Shown here one piece after another: positions 38,508 to 51,900 of a stretch of 64,000 nt of DNA. A program made the position numbers and the translations under genes. Below the pieces are notes generated by a model. That model had not been told where the DNA came from and ran no database searches. It worked only from the letters and a program-made list of their open reading frames with translations. Source of the stretch: Nautilus pompilius (taxonomy: Eukaryota; Mollusca; Cephalopoda; Nautilida; Nautilidae); the NCBI GenBank assembly GCA_018389105.1, contig JACATO010002127.1, forward strand, positions 806,001-870,000, read 5' to 3'. Within the stretch, counting starts at the first letter, position 1, and every line of letters starts with the position of its first letter.

Positions 38508-40303
38508 GTAGAAAGGCTATATCTTTGTTTTGACTGATATTACATTTATTGCTGTATTTTGGGAGAGCTCTTTTTGTTTACTTTCATTGTGTCATGAATT
38601 CCATTCATCTATTGACCATAATTAAAATCAGCATTATTGCTATCATCAATATCTTTATTAATTAAACGAAGACTAGTATCATTAGTGATGTATGTCCAGA
38701 CAAAGTATTTAGATGATTCAAAACGATTACAAAAAACCCCTTAGGGAATTTTGTTTTTTTAAATCTAGTTGCCCTGTATAAGCCATAATGGCGTCCTGGT
38801 TTCTGTAGCATCTATACCAAATTAAAATGAAATATTCTGCAAGAAATCAGTATTTCATGAAATGCGCAGCCGCGCAAAATTGCAGATATTTGAAATAGCA
38901 AGACATTGGTACTATAAATTACTGTAAGTCATAATTCCATTAAATGGATTATTATTCTGAATGACAGAGTATCAAAATACGTACCTTTGATTCTGTACAA
39001 CTTTGAAAACCCACTGTAAGTTTACGCCTTTGCTAAATTAACTTTAACACATCGGCCAACAAAGAATTTACAAATGCTTGGATAGAACTGAATATCTGTT
39101 AATGAAAATAAAAGATAAAATTAATCTTACTTTCTGCATTAAAAAATCTGTAACTACTTTAGCCATGCGTGTCACCGGAGCAAAACAAATTAATGGGCAA
39201 ATTTTCAAGCGAAATGAAAGAACTCCTGTTACCGATTTATGGAATTATCGATGTATCACTGTTTAAGCAAACAAGAAGATAGTAAAAGGTGCTTATCATT
39301 CCCGCACCTTGACACATACAGGAAGTTACGCGTTATATGCCCAGTTTTCTTGTAGATCTATAAAAAAGTAAATAACGCAGAGTTTAAACTTTTCCAGATT
39401 TAATTTCGGAATTATAACTCGCCTGCATCAAAGAAAACGAACGATAGCCAATTAATTCATTTAATTTTGAAGAATTTATTTAGCTTTTATATTATTTGGC
39501 TCTCATTCAAAAATCTAATTTCCGAATTAACAAGAAGTAATCATTTGGCCAACATAATAGAATATTTCCAAGAACCTCTTATGTGGTTTATGTACGTACA
39601 TATAATATTTTCGGTATTTAGCAAGTTGTAATAATTTTATTGGCACCATTTTAGTGATAAAGATGAGAATAATGATAATAATATAAATGAGAAGAAGAGA
39701 GTATAACGTTTATAATGTTGCCAATATCATTAATATAAAAATATCAAACAAACAAGTCAGTATCATAATAATATCTCGCAGACTTTATGACTTCTTATAG
39801 TGCATCGGGGTTATCATATATCCGATATTTCTGCTGCACCATCATTTGTCGAGTTGACAATAAATTTCGCTTGCGGAAAGCGTTGATGATTACGACAAGA
39901 TTGCTGCTTCAAACCACAAAGCGACAAGATGTCGAGACTGGAATGAGCAGCTAAAATTTGTGCCTTATGAATTCTTTTTATGGCGACCATTTCAGCAAAC
40001 AGACCCTGAGTGCGTTATTTACTGCTCTATGTTGCCTTGTATTTCATCAGAAGGAAGCCTCAGACATCATCAGAAATAAGTCTAACTTTTTTTACAACTT
40101 CATTTTACGGTGCATTCGTCAGGTACAACAACTTGGGCGAAATCATCTACAAAATCCACTTTTGAAAATCAATTCAATGTACGGAAAAAACGTTATGGAA
40201 CAGAAAGAGATCAGTTTACTCTGAAAATACCGATAGGTAACTGAAAATGAACACCGTTAATTGCCGGAAGACAATCCTCGCAGAATCACATCGGGAAAAT
40301 ATA
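38508..40303. other. Intron 1 segment without recognised genes
   Basis: AT-rich. An 88-codon + frame at 39958-40224 shows no known motif. Confidence 0.5.
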
Positions 40304-40357
<54 letters not shown>

Positions 40358-40380
40358 TATTATCAGCATCATTATTATTA

Positions 40381-40469
<89 letters not shown>
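40304..40469. repeat. Compound (CAT)n-(TTA)n microsatellite
   Basis: About 18 CAT units (40304-40357), a short imperfect zone, then about 30 TTA units to 40469. It produces long His/Tyr, Ser/Leu and Asn/Asp homopolymer frames that are not genes. Confidence 0.97.
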
Positions 40470-43400
40470 GAGTAAATATAAACCTTTTGTGATATTTAAA
40501 AGTTTTTTGCTTTGAAATACCAAACGTTTTCACTATTTTTTGAAAATATAAAAACAACATAAAAAAAAACTAGTTTTGAATTAATATTTTTAAATTCCGA
40601 CTCATTAGCCCCCCCCCGTGTTACTTTGCTACTGCCCAGTCTTGTAATAGTCGTTGTGTTAACAGTACATTTTTAACAGACAAAAGCAAATAAAAATCTA
40701 CAAATGCTTTATATTTTTATCAGAGTACCAGTTTACAAGAAAACCATTTTAGCACTGTTAACAGTATCAGAAGAAATGCACGTACAATGTGGAAACTAAA
40801 TAAAGAATCTGAAAAAAATAGGATGTAAACGGAATTACTAACCTTAAATGTACGCAAATCGTATTTAAGTTATTGATCATGTGCGCAGTTATGTAATAAT
40901 ATCTAACTGTAATTGTTTCATAAATGGAAATAAGAAACCTCTACATAACCATATGATGTTACAACCACAAGTTATTGTATTTACTTTAGCAATGTGTTGA
41001 TTACAGACGTGGCTCTGAGAAGAAAATGCCTTGATATAAGCATTTAATGTGAATGTTTTGTCACCTGAGGAATATTTCTTGAGACAAATTTAAGCTAAAC
41101 AAAGCTTCCCAAAGTATTGTAATTAAGAATTTTAAAATATTATCTAGAACTGTCAAAAATAGTAAAGATAACGTCAGAAATTCTGTAACCTATTCCTAGG
41201 CCATGCTAAATATTTAAGGTAATGTTTTTTTGCGTGACAGATGACGATATGGTAGAGATGATCCGATATAAATACAAGCGTAACTGTCACAGAAGGGACA
41301 GTAAAAAATAGTGTAGACATTTTAGTTTTAAATAATTTTAGGAAAAAAAGAGAAGAAAACTGAACAGATGAAATGGCCGTTGGGATATAAACAGTACAAA
41401 GAAAAAGAAAAAAATTGTTTACGTATGAATCAAAACTTTTATTTGAAATCGATTGTCGGCAGTTTGTCCGACTGCTCGAAGGAAAAGGTATAAGTAACCA
41501 ATGCACAATTTCCGAAAAGCATGGAGACAGATCGATTCGGGATTAAAATTATGCGTAGTTAATAGAGCCCAGATATACATTCAAGAATGAGTATTTTAAC
41601 TGCTGGTAATGATAAACAGATTCTATACATAGTGCAATTCGATCAGGAAGGGATAATTTGGGAAACAGCTTCATTTTCCAAGAAAACAATCTGAATTTTA
41701 TAAGAAATGTACCAATCAATGCACACAAAACAGAATGATGTTGTGATAAAAAATGTGTTTGCCTATGAATGAATATCATTAAAGCTCTGTAGATTTATAT
41801 GAATATAGAAAAAAATTAAATATCAACCAAACAACACAGCTGTTTTACGGAAAGTTATCCAGGACAGGTGGAGTAGTGTTAATTTTATAACAAGTTGTAT
41901 TCTGGCATAGCAGCAAGGTGGTGCTCTGTGTAACTGATATACACTTTATGTGAATTGAAGATAATAAAATTATAATAGAAATGCAATATAAAGTTAGACA
42001 TGCGCGTACAAACAATTTGAAACTTATTTTCCTCACATGCAAATATAGTGAATTAAATCTATAACTTAAATTGCACAAATTTATCTTGGTATCTTACTCT
42101 GTCATTTTTTTTTTTACTTTCATTCATTTATTCAGTTTTAAAGGAAAATACATTTATTATAAACTATAGCTTTCAAAACAGCTACTGTGATTGTCAAAAA
42201 CAGTTTAGTTGATTATTTAGCATTTGATTGATATGTAAAAAAAATCACTTTGATAAACCTACAAAAGGAATAACGCATTTTAAGACAAAAATCTCAACGG
42301 CACGTATTGTTTCTAGACATTTATATATATATGCATTTCATTTTCGTTTGGAGCGTTCATTAAAAAACACCCAAACTTTGCATATCTACAAAAATACTAT
42401 CGATAAAACATTCATCATCTAGTCGCCTTTACTCTGATTTATAATAAATAAACAAAATTTGTGTTGTTTATTAAAAGAAGGATATACGAATAGCAAGAGC
42501 GGACAAATTAATTGAGTTTCATTGCTACAAGAAAGCATCATTTCACATGTTAAAGCTCACCAGAAAAGAGAAATGGGCATGAACAATTCTTAAATTTAAC
42601 AATATTAAGTATAAACAAGAATATTTTTTAATTGCCAACCGTTCCGAAACCTTAGTTAATTTGTAATTGTAATCCATAATATTAGTAAATGTACATAAAT
42701 ACAAATTTTTTTTCCTCTCCACAACCTCAAAAAGCAAATCTCTAATTACCTAGACTGGACATAAGTAAATAGACAGCCAAGTTTGAGAGAATTCCTGTTT
42801 ATTCCAGAATTATATTTTTCCATCTTAGTGTCGCACAGGCAGTGTGTAGAAAGATATTCCATAAAGACAATGTCCCATTTTTGAACAGCTGATCATTTGC
42901 ATAAAAGCGCATTTCGGAAAATGTCGATATATTTGGCAGAAGGTACTATTTCTTCGCAGACCACGAGCTGTAACTGTCCATCGACCGAAACTGCATTCCA
43001 CACTATGGAAAACAGACCTCTATATTTTAAATATCTTGCAGACAATTGAATAAAATAAATTATGTGCGGATGATGTCACGACCATAACATATTAATTTTT
43101 ATATAAAAAAAAAACTTGTGAAAATCTCAATTTATCTAAAAAAAAGTGACAGTGTTTCGAAAAGTTGGAAGGTGTAGAAACATCCGTGTTGCCTACTGTT
43201 GTTGATACCTGACATTTCGTGGTATGAAGAGTGGTTAGAGTTTATCTATTTTTCGGTTTACCTTGCGCTGTAGACATCTGCTTTTTTTCCCCATAGATAC
43301 TTGCACATGGTCAGCCAATTTTATGGGATTTTTCATTGATGCTTTTCTTTATAGCATAATGTTTCGTTCATGCGGCTTCTGGGGCCCAGTAGGAACACGC

Positions 43401-43984
43401 ACCAGTTATCCGTGAATCTCCTGCCGATAATATGGCTGGCGGAGGATTTTTATAATTTATACCCGTTTTTTCGTACAATTATCTTTTTATATGGAATTGG
43501 TATATGCGAGTCATAGAGAATTCATTTTTACTTATTTTACGTCTTTGTATTTTTAAAACTTCCATTGTGTAAAATTAAAACTTGGTATATCTAATAATTT
43601 TAAACGCATTTCAAATGCTTAACACCTGGAAATATTTTAATTGTGAAAATAGTAAACAGTCTTTAATAAATCGATATCTTTTCTTTAGTGAAGCCTTTAT
43701 GCCAGCAAACCGAATTAATGACATGGAGAAATCAAGAGATGTTTTAATTAGGCATGTGTTAACGCTATTCGAGTTTATAATTTTCATCCACATTATTCAC
43801 CTAAATATATCCCTGACGCGTCCAAGGAAAAACGAGTCCTTTGCTCATATTTCAACTGTTACAATTTTTAAATGCATATTTTAATTTTAGCAAAGATTAC
43901 TTGAACATTTAGTTGGACCCATTTCCGAATGATATAGAAGATTTCCATTTTATTTGATCGCTATTATTACAAATTTTTTTATAG
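40470..43984. other. Intron 1, AT-rich segment
   Basis: Includes a C9 run near 40611. Frames of 60-110 codons (for example 41174-41506 on the - strand) show no family resemblance. Confidence 0.5.
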
Positions 43985-44290
43985 GAAGGTGCAAATAAAA
44001 ATCTGCCGGCAATTAACAACGTGTTCCCATAATGCGACGGCGCGGAAGCTGAGATAATGCACGGCTCTCATTGAACAAGGCTAAGAACTAAATGTTCCCA
44101 AAAAATAGAAATCATTCTGAAGTTGCTGACGCAGATAATGGATGTGCAGAAATGCGGGAGGGAGGGAAAGTGGCAATTAAAATGAACATTGAACATGAAT
44201 GCAGTGCACTTAAAGTTTCAGAGCGTTAGCCTTTATAGCACTGCACTGTGCAAGCGTTTGATTAACCTAACGTGGAAGACATCCCTGTTT
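43985..44290. promoter_or_regulatory. CpG-containing non-coding island, candidate enhancer
   Basis: GCGACGGCGCGGAAGC (44033-44048), GAGATAATGCACGG and GGCAATTAAAATG lie in a 300-bp stretch that is much less AT-rich than its flanks. It has no repeats or open frame. Homeodomain-like CAATTAA and GATA-like words occur. Candidate regulatory element, inferred from composition only. Confidence 0.25.
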
Positions 44291-45539
44291 GAGATTTCAC
44301 ACTGGCCATATTTAAAGAAAGAACCTTCTTTTTTTTTTAGAAAAAAAGACTTTTAAACTCTGAAAATGCCACTTAAAAAACAAACCTTTATTCCATCTAG
44401 TTTAACTTTCCAAATGTTTGTGATCGCGAGGCAGGTGAGATTTTATTGTTATTTTCAAGTTGTTTTTTTTTATTTTGATACGTAAAGTGTCTTTCGTTTT
44501 TATGCAGGAAATGTCAGTTCACACATCTACATTTTGAGCAGATTCCTTCTCGATCGGGACATCACAAGGATAACATGTAAAGCTACGGTAGCGTCATTCA
44601 GTTCTGCGACCAAGTGCTGCACCACGCGAATCAGTCATTGTGACGTCATCCTCTAGTCTTCCCTCGGTTTCACTTTTCCAAGTTTGGATGATGACTGCTC
44701 AGGGTTAAAAGATAAGCGGTTAGGGGGCGACATGTCGAAAAGAAAATTAATCAAAGAAGATATTTTCAAAGACAAAAGCACCCCGCACTATATTCAAAAG
44801 GGAACGTTATTAAAGTTAAAATTTAGCATTAGCAAGTTTCTTCTAACAATAATCATTATAATTGGTGCTAAAATATTATCTAAGCTCAAACTAACAATAA
44901 AAACACAGACGACGGCTAACAAACCATAGTTTAAATGAGAACGATATCGTGGAACATCACAAATTTCATTAATTTTTGGTTGACTTATTTCTTACCCGCA
45001 GTCTATATAAATTCGCTTTTACAGGGTAAAAATGTTTTTTTTTAATCTTCTATTTCTTTATTTTACATCAGCTGTCATTCTATATATATTTTTTATTTCT
45101 CTACTTAATATTTTTTTATAATTTTATTTTAGTTTTGATTATGTAAATTTAACAAAGATTCACGTAAATCTATTTACAGCTGGTACATATTAAATAATTT
45201 TTGCAAGCATTTTATTAATATTACAAACTGTTGTGTATTTTGGGAATAAACAAAGAGAGAATTTACATTTAATTTAATTAAAATGTATTAAAAATTGAGA
45301 AAAGGAAATTAAGCACGACTGGTCCTTTGCTAAAGGGAAATACTTTTTGAGACTAGATAAATATTAATTAATATTTTAATATTCCAAGTTTTTAACCAAC
45401 TTCATTCATCATATTGTAGCAATGCATTTTTCTAGTACTGATAACAGATTGTTTACTAAATTCTGGTTGCGTTAACGTTCAGTTAACTAACGACAGTGTA
45501 AATCTGATGGAAAACTGAATTTAACGATCAAGTGGAAAA
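44291..45539. other. Intron 1 segment with a CRE motif
   Basis: Mostly AT-rich. A perfect TGACGTCA occurs at 44641-44648 within a less AT-rich patch (44500-44700). The 81-codon + frame at 44684 has no known motif. Confidence 0.4.
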
Positions 45540-45935
45540 CAAAGGTGATTCCTTTGCAAGTCCCTATCTTGAGTTTCGGGGTCTAAAGACATCTCACAGC
45601 AGGGAGCTAGAAGGAGGGGGTATGTATAGCATCAACTTTGGTGACCAAGAGAGTTATCTAGGTAGGTTTGGGGGTCGCTTGTGCAGGGGTCAAGGTGAAG
45701 GCCACTTGAGCGTTACCCGCAGAACATTCTCCACGTACCGGGAAACCATGACTAAAACTTTTCCTTTTCAGATGTGGGAAGAAATTAGGGTTTCCGGCAG
45801 AAACCCTCACGGTTAGCTGGTAAATTAAAGTGAAGATAAACCTCGTCAAGAAGATATGCCGAACTGAGTGGGTCCAGACAAGGATTCGAACCCCCATCCA
45901 CTAATCATAGCCCACCACTGGGCCAGTAGCAGATT
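45540..45935 (-). mobile_element. tRNA-derived SINE
   Basis: Read on the - strand, the head contains TGGCCCAGTGG (45925-45915), a perfect fit to the RNA polymerase III A box TRGCNNAGTGG. Thirty-three bases on is GGTTCGAATCC (45892-45882), a perfect B box. The spacing is that of a tRNA. Downstream, a GC-richer body unlike the flanks extends to about 45540. No poly-A tail or convincing target duplication was found, so the 3' border is approximate. The head does not fold convincingly as an intact tRNA, so a functional tRNA gene is unlikely. The body could be one of the conserved central domains known from mollusc and cephalopod SINEs; I could not confirm this. Confidence 0.65.
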
Positions 45936-48900
45936 CAAAACTCCAATCTTGGTTTATTTTATTAATTTATGTATTGCATTGTATTCACTTAGTAACCCCA
46001 ACAGACCTATAACTAAAGAAACAAATGCTGTTTTTGACTTCTGGTCGTCAATTTTACTCGCTCGCTGTTTTGAAAAATGTTTATTGGGAATTTAATATGC
46101 TTATAATGAGGTATTTGCTTCTGAATTTTCTGCAGTAATTTCTATTTGATCAGTTTTATTTTATTTTATGAAGCAATTAAATGCGAGTTTGTATTTCTAT
46201 CTTTGTCCTAATAAGATTGAGTCGATCGCATTCATTGCATATTCCCTTGTTATTTAGGTTTTACCTTTGTCTGGTGCACTTATAATTATAACTGATTAGT
46301 AATATCTGTTTTAATGATTCTTTGATAATTAGCGTTGTCTGATTTCTTATTTTAATTATCCTTTATGGTCAGTAAGCAATGATTAAGGTTTCTTCTTTTC
46401 TGTTATGATCATTTCCGATCTCCAGCATTTATTTATTATACCTTGAAATTAATATTTTCCCCCAGCTTTTAGTATCCGCTTTTGTCAGACTAGTTAAATT
46501 GTTCTTTGTAATTATTTCGGTTGCCTGTTGCTACACGAATCTTGGTTGATTATTTTACGTTTCTTAGCTGGAGTAAACACTGCAATATTTACCGAGGTTT
46601 CCCCTTTTGTGGTTAGCAGCAGTCGTATCCATTTTGGTGAGAACAGTCCCCCCCATCACTAACAAAGATACATTGCTATTTCGAACGAAGCTAAACTTTG
46701 CTTGCTCGTCTGGGTCTATTCTCTAGATTATCCGGTGGAGACCAGGTGTGCGAAAGGGACGGGTAACATACTAAAAGCAATCAAAATTCGTAAAAAAAGA
46801 AAGAAATTTTCCGATATTAGTGGATAAAAATCCGGGAACTCAAGGATTTGACCTCCACGTTAGTGAAATGGTACAAAAGGAGTAAATTACGCTAAGGGCT
46901 ACAGTATTGGGCACACAACCATGAAGCAAACCCTTCGTCGATGGCAAAAGTATTAAATTAGAGAGTAAGATGAAAAACAAATAAAAGTCTTTGTAAATCT
47001 GCCAGCCTTTACACATTTGAATATTTTTCCCCTTTGGCTTGACTTGTGCTTTCTTTCAAGTAGCAGCGATTACAGTTTCAGCAGCCCAGCGGTGGAGCAG
47101 AATAATATAATCTCTAAAGAAACCTTTCTGCTGTGGTTCCTGTCTACAGGAAAAATAACCAAAAAACAAACAAAAACAGACTGGCTAAAGTTTTCAGGAT
47201 GTTCCGGAGGTAATCGGTTTTGCCATAATGGCACCGAAGCCGATCTTATCAGGCATGATGTTTGACTGGTCAAGAGTCAAGAACTGCAGAGCATGTAGGG
47301 CCACCGCGGGTGGCGGAAAAGTGTCGTCTTCAATTTTCCAAAAGTGTAAATGACGGTGCTGCAAATGCAAACAGCGACAACAGCACAATCGATATCGATA
47401 GCATCATGCTATTCTATAATTTTGTAGAAAAAATCGACGAAAAATCGATTCCAAAAATTCAGATAATGCACGTCATTACTATAACAGTTTGCGTGTCATA
47501 TTCATCCTAAAAATGATTAAAGAAGACTTTATTAAGAACAATTATAATTACGTTTACCATAGATTACAGAACAATTTATAATTTCAAATTGTGAACGTGC
47601 ACAAGGATATCACTGTCTTTTCTTATAGTACATTATTAAGTCAGTCTGGTTAATGCTATGAAATGCAAAATTCTATTACTATAAATAAACGTAATTTATT
47701 GCGTGAAGACGGAAAATATTTCGAAATGATTCCCAAATAATTTTATTTATCTGCATGTTAATTTTTAAAAAGGAATATTACACATTAGAGACGTTCAACT
47801 AAGTCCATGACAGAAGAACATCGCATTAATTATAACCAGACGGGTTTCATTTGAACGTCCCTATTGTAGTTTTTTAAAAGGTCTTTAGTTAAAAGTACAT
47901 AATTTCTACTTAAAATTGTAAAATATTATTTAGATTGAGCATATATTGTATAATTTAATTTCTAACTTGCGATAAAATGCATAATTGATTTTTTCTCTTA
48001 TTGGTATGCGGAAGTGCACTTATCGAGCACCGTCTTTTTCTCTTTCTAGAAAGCGATACTTAACACGATCTTCCCTGACGCTAATTATCCTCTTAGTTGA
48101 GCAGAACACTAATTATTTTGTTACTTCTGCATGAAGCACCGGGACAAAAATTAGTTTACCATTTTACTTCATGTGAATTCACTCTCCCTTTAGGCTATAC
48201 TAACTTATGGAAGAACTTAGGAATTCCAACCGGCTAAGCGAGCGATGGTCTGAAGATTACTTTATGAAACTTTGTATTAAAAGCAACAAAAATTAATAGA
48301 GTCAATATATTTTTTGTATAATATTTCCATGAATCATGCTGTTCCTTGATATTAACTTCAAAGACTTTATTCATTAAAAGAAAACAATTTAAGATCAAAG
48401 GAACACTTTAAAAAGAAATTTTTCTAATAAGAGAATTATCACTTTGAAAGGAATTTCTATAAATTTAAACTTCAGTACTTTTTAAATATGTATGAGTGAT
48501 TCCAGATCTCTTTCTCTTTCTCTCTCTCTCTCTCTCTTGGTAATTGTGTTCTGATCTCATCTTTTCTATCCAACAGCGCTGAGAAATGCAAGATTTACGT
48601 TTCCAACGCATCGTCATTAGTACATGAGTTACTGTAGCATTGAAATCGAACAATAAATAAACATGTGTACGCGTATATTGAAGTGTGTACTTTCTGTTCT
48701 TGTTAAATAGTTTTTCCAATCCAGAATTCATCGACTGTACAGTATCATGTCTGCCATTCTCTTCCAGCTTTGCTTTTTCTAAGCTGAACCGCGTGAGCTT
48801 GTCTTTTGTTCTCTCTCTCTTTCTTGTCTTTCTTCAGTAAATAGCGTTAGAGGTTTTAATGGAAACCTGTAGTTCCAAAACGCCATTTCGTTTACTATTT

Positions 48901-51900
48901 TGCTAATCAAATTTCTTTCAACAACTTTCATCTCCAAAATTCTATTATTTAACACCTTTTCTCAAACATGCCTATACAATATATCTTTTCTACTTTCTTA
49001 TTGCCCCTGATTTTCATCCTTTGTCAAGCTGACAAAATCAAAAAAAAAAATTTTTCTCCTTGTGGATATTGTTATTTTTCGCTTTTGTAACATTACCTTT
49101 TCGTCCTGTATACACGATATTAGCTGATCGTTTCATTTTTCCTATCTCTGCTTTGTTGCTTCCAACTTTAAGACACGTTTTTGAATACACTACTTTAAAG
49201 ACATTTTTTGTTTAGCGCAATGTTCATGTTCATAAATGACCTTTTACTCTTTAGAATTATCACGCACCGCCATTTTCACGTTTGTCTTCAGGCCATGTCC
49301 CTTCTTTGCCTCATTCAGTCTCTCTAAAACACTTTAATGACTTTAGGCTCAACAGGAAACTTCAGAACACTATACCAAAAATGTTTCTCTACCGTATAGC
49401 TTAGCTATGCTAATTTAAAAAAAAACTAAATAAAATGTTTGAAAACTAGAAATTTGCTTTCTTCACAAAACATTTTCCAGAAACAAAACCTCGATGAAAG
49501 AAAATGTAAACGGCCAGATTTTTCCATGTCATAAATTCTACCAATGTTTGGCTGGCTGGGTAAGATCCTTGATAACACATACATATTGGTGTGTTTTCTG
49601 CGAAGAAGTTGAGTTTAAGAAGTAAGCGAACTACACTGAATTTTTTTTATCAAAGCCAAAATGTCTTCAGATTAACAAAACTTTTTAATATTGATCTCTT
49701 CTCGATGCACTTAAAGGCTGTTTTAATTGTTGTTATATTGACCCCCAATAGTATAAAACCGTACATAGTCTTAGTTGGTTAATAATATGGAAATTAACAA
49801 CCATAAACAACACGTGGATTAATAAACGATATTTATATATTTTTTAAAAATCTTCCTTTAAATCTGTCTGCTTAAAACCTCTAGTGTAAACGAAAACGCC
49901 TTTCCGGATTAATGCTAACCGTCTGTCTGTGAGTGCTAAATGAAACGGATGATTTATGCTTGTAAAAAGAAGGATAAAACATTAAGGGCGATCAGGGTAG
50001 AAATAGCCAGCTACGAAGTCAAAGAAGGGCATGGAACGTCCCTCACAGCAACACTGCTAGGGATGGTCTGATCACTGAGGCAGGATCTGAGGGAGCACTA
50101 TCTCCGCACAGGACTGTCAAATTTCCAATTTCCCACATCAAGGCTATGTTAACTTTCCGAACTACTACAGAGGAGAGAGAAACCATTATTTTAGTCACAG
50201 CGTTTAGATATCTACGGCTTCGTTAGCAGGCGCCCAGGCAAAGTTACGGACAAAAAGACAACAACAGGTGATTGGTTATTCATTGCTATTTCTTTGAACA
50301 AAGTTGCTGCGGAATTTTGTCAAACAAGTTCAAGCTTCATATGTTACTGCAGGCAGCCATAGATCATGTTTCTATAAAAAAGATTGTCATTTAAAAAATT
50401 TTTAAGTAAACTAAATTTTTACCAAACCCGTTGTAATAAACTATTTTGTTTCGGTTTTAGCTAAATATATTGTTTTTTAAAAAATATTTTGGTTTTTAGT
50501 GAGCTACGTTATTCGATAAATGAAGCAGGCTGACTCTTTTACGCAAGCAAAGAGAACCCCAAACTGTTATTATACACATTAATTAGTGTGCATAATAATC
50601 GCATGAAACCTGAAATTGGGTGTCGTGTATTTGGTATGTTGCCAGTGGCTTCAGAGAAATTACTCAGTATAGACCGTATATAAACCAACATTTATTATTT
50701 TGATTCTCTATTTACTGCTAATACATAATAACGTCCGAATTTCTAGATAGAATGAAAACGCGATTTTTATAACGCAGTGTTTAGCTCCACTAAATCAACC
50801 TTCTGCTACAGTCTCACATCCATTGCTCAATTACCTTCTCATTTAGAAACTTATGAGGATTTGACTGATCAGGTATTACAGCAACTTTCGCCAGAAAAAT
50901 TTTTTTTCTAAATAAAAATATGACATCAACAAAGAAATCTTATTCAGTAAAACTTTTATCGATAAAACACAATTCGTTTTTAAAATCAATTCTTATGTGG
51001 TTACTTATTTTACTACTATAACAGAAACTTAAATAGCTACACAAAAACGATTCTTTAACGACTTTTCTGAGCTTTTTAAGATTAAATTGTAATCAGTCTC
51101 AAATTGTCTCTCTATAAACTAAATACAAATATATAAATTCATGAAGACAACTTCTAGTTAAATGGATTAAGTTGCAAAAATTTTTCAAAAATATTTGTAT
51201 GCTTTTTTGGAATACAAAGAATAAAATTAAACTAATCAAATATTTTACCTTGACGTTTGAAGTGAAAAAAATTTTTCAGTGGTACACATAAACATTCCAC
51301 CACGTTTTTTTAATTTAATATTGTTAAAAAACATTAAAGTGTTTACATATTTTATCATACAAAATTCATTTTTAAAAATCGTTTTGTAAAAACAGGCTTG
51401 AAACTAGTCAGAGTTTAGTCTTCAGAGGAGAAAGTTTCCACAAGAAAAGAAGTTTCTGCCAAGTTAAAGGGAAAAGTGACTGTCGTTAAATAAATCTGCA
51501 GTTTTGTGCCTTAACTCTAAGGAGCCGGAAGCGTCATTTAGCACGTTCGCCGACATCAGTTATTTGCGGCATGCTATTTAAAGTTGCAAATGCTACAATA
51601 ATCTGTGAATTTTATAGAAAGAGGAACGTTTTAAAAGATAATCCAATTGAGAGAACCCGAATGAAGCCACGTAAAAGCTTTTTACTACGATCAATAAATT
51701 GGAAGTTTACGAAAAGAGTATTTGCCAATTCAGGTAATCTAAACGTTTTTTTCCAGATTGTAAACAAAATGGCGATAAAATAAAAGTAACAGGACATATT
51801 CTGAAGTACTTAGTTTAAGACTAACCGAGTATTAAAGATCCGATGCCTCTATAAATGGACAAAATCTTAAATATCTAAAAAAATGTATTTATGTTTGGGA

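Noticed and set aside
40247-40523. Long His/Tyr, Ser/Leu and Asn/Asp-rich frames on both strands
   Set aside because: They are translations of the CAT/TTA microsatellite, not genes.
41174-41506. 110-codon - strand frame
   Set aside because: Low-complexity Ser/Phe/Leu composition and no family resemblance. A random frame is more likely.
45532-45816. 94-codon + strand frame
   Set aside because: Lies inside the GC-rich body of the SINE, which explains the lack of stops.
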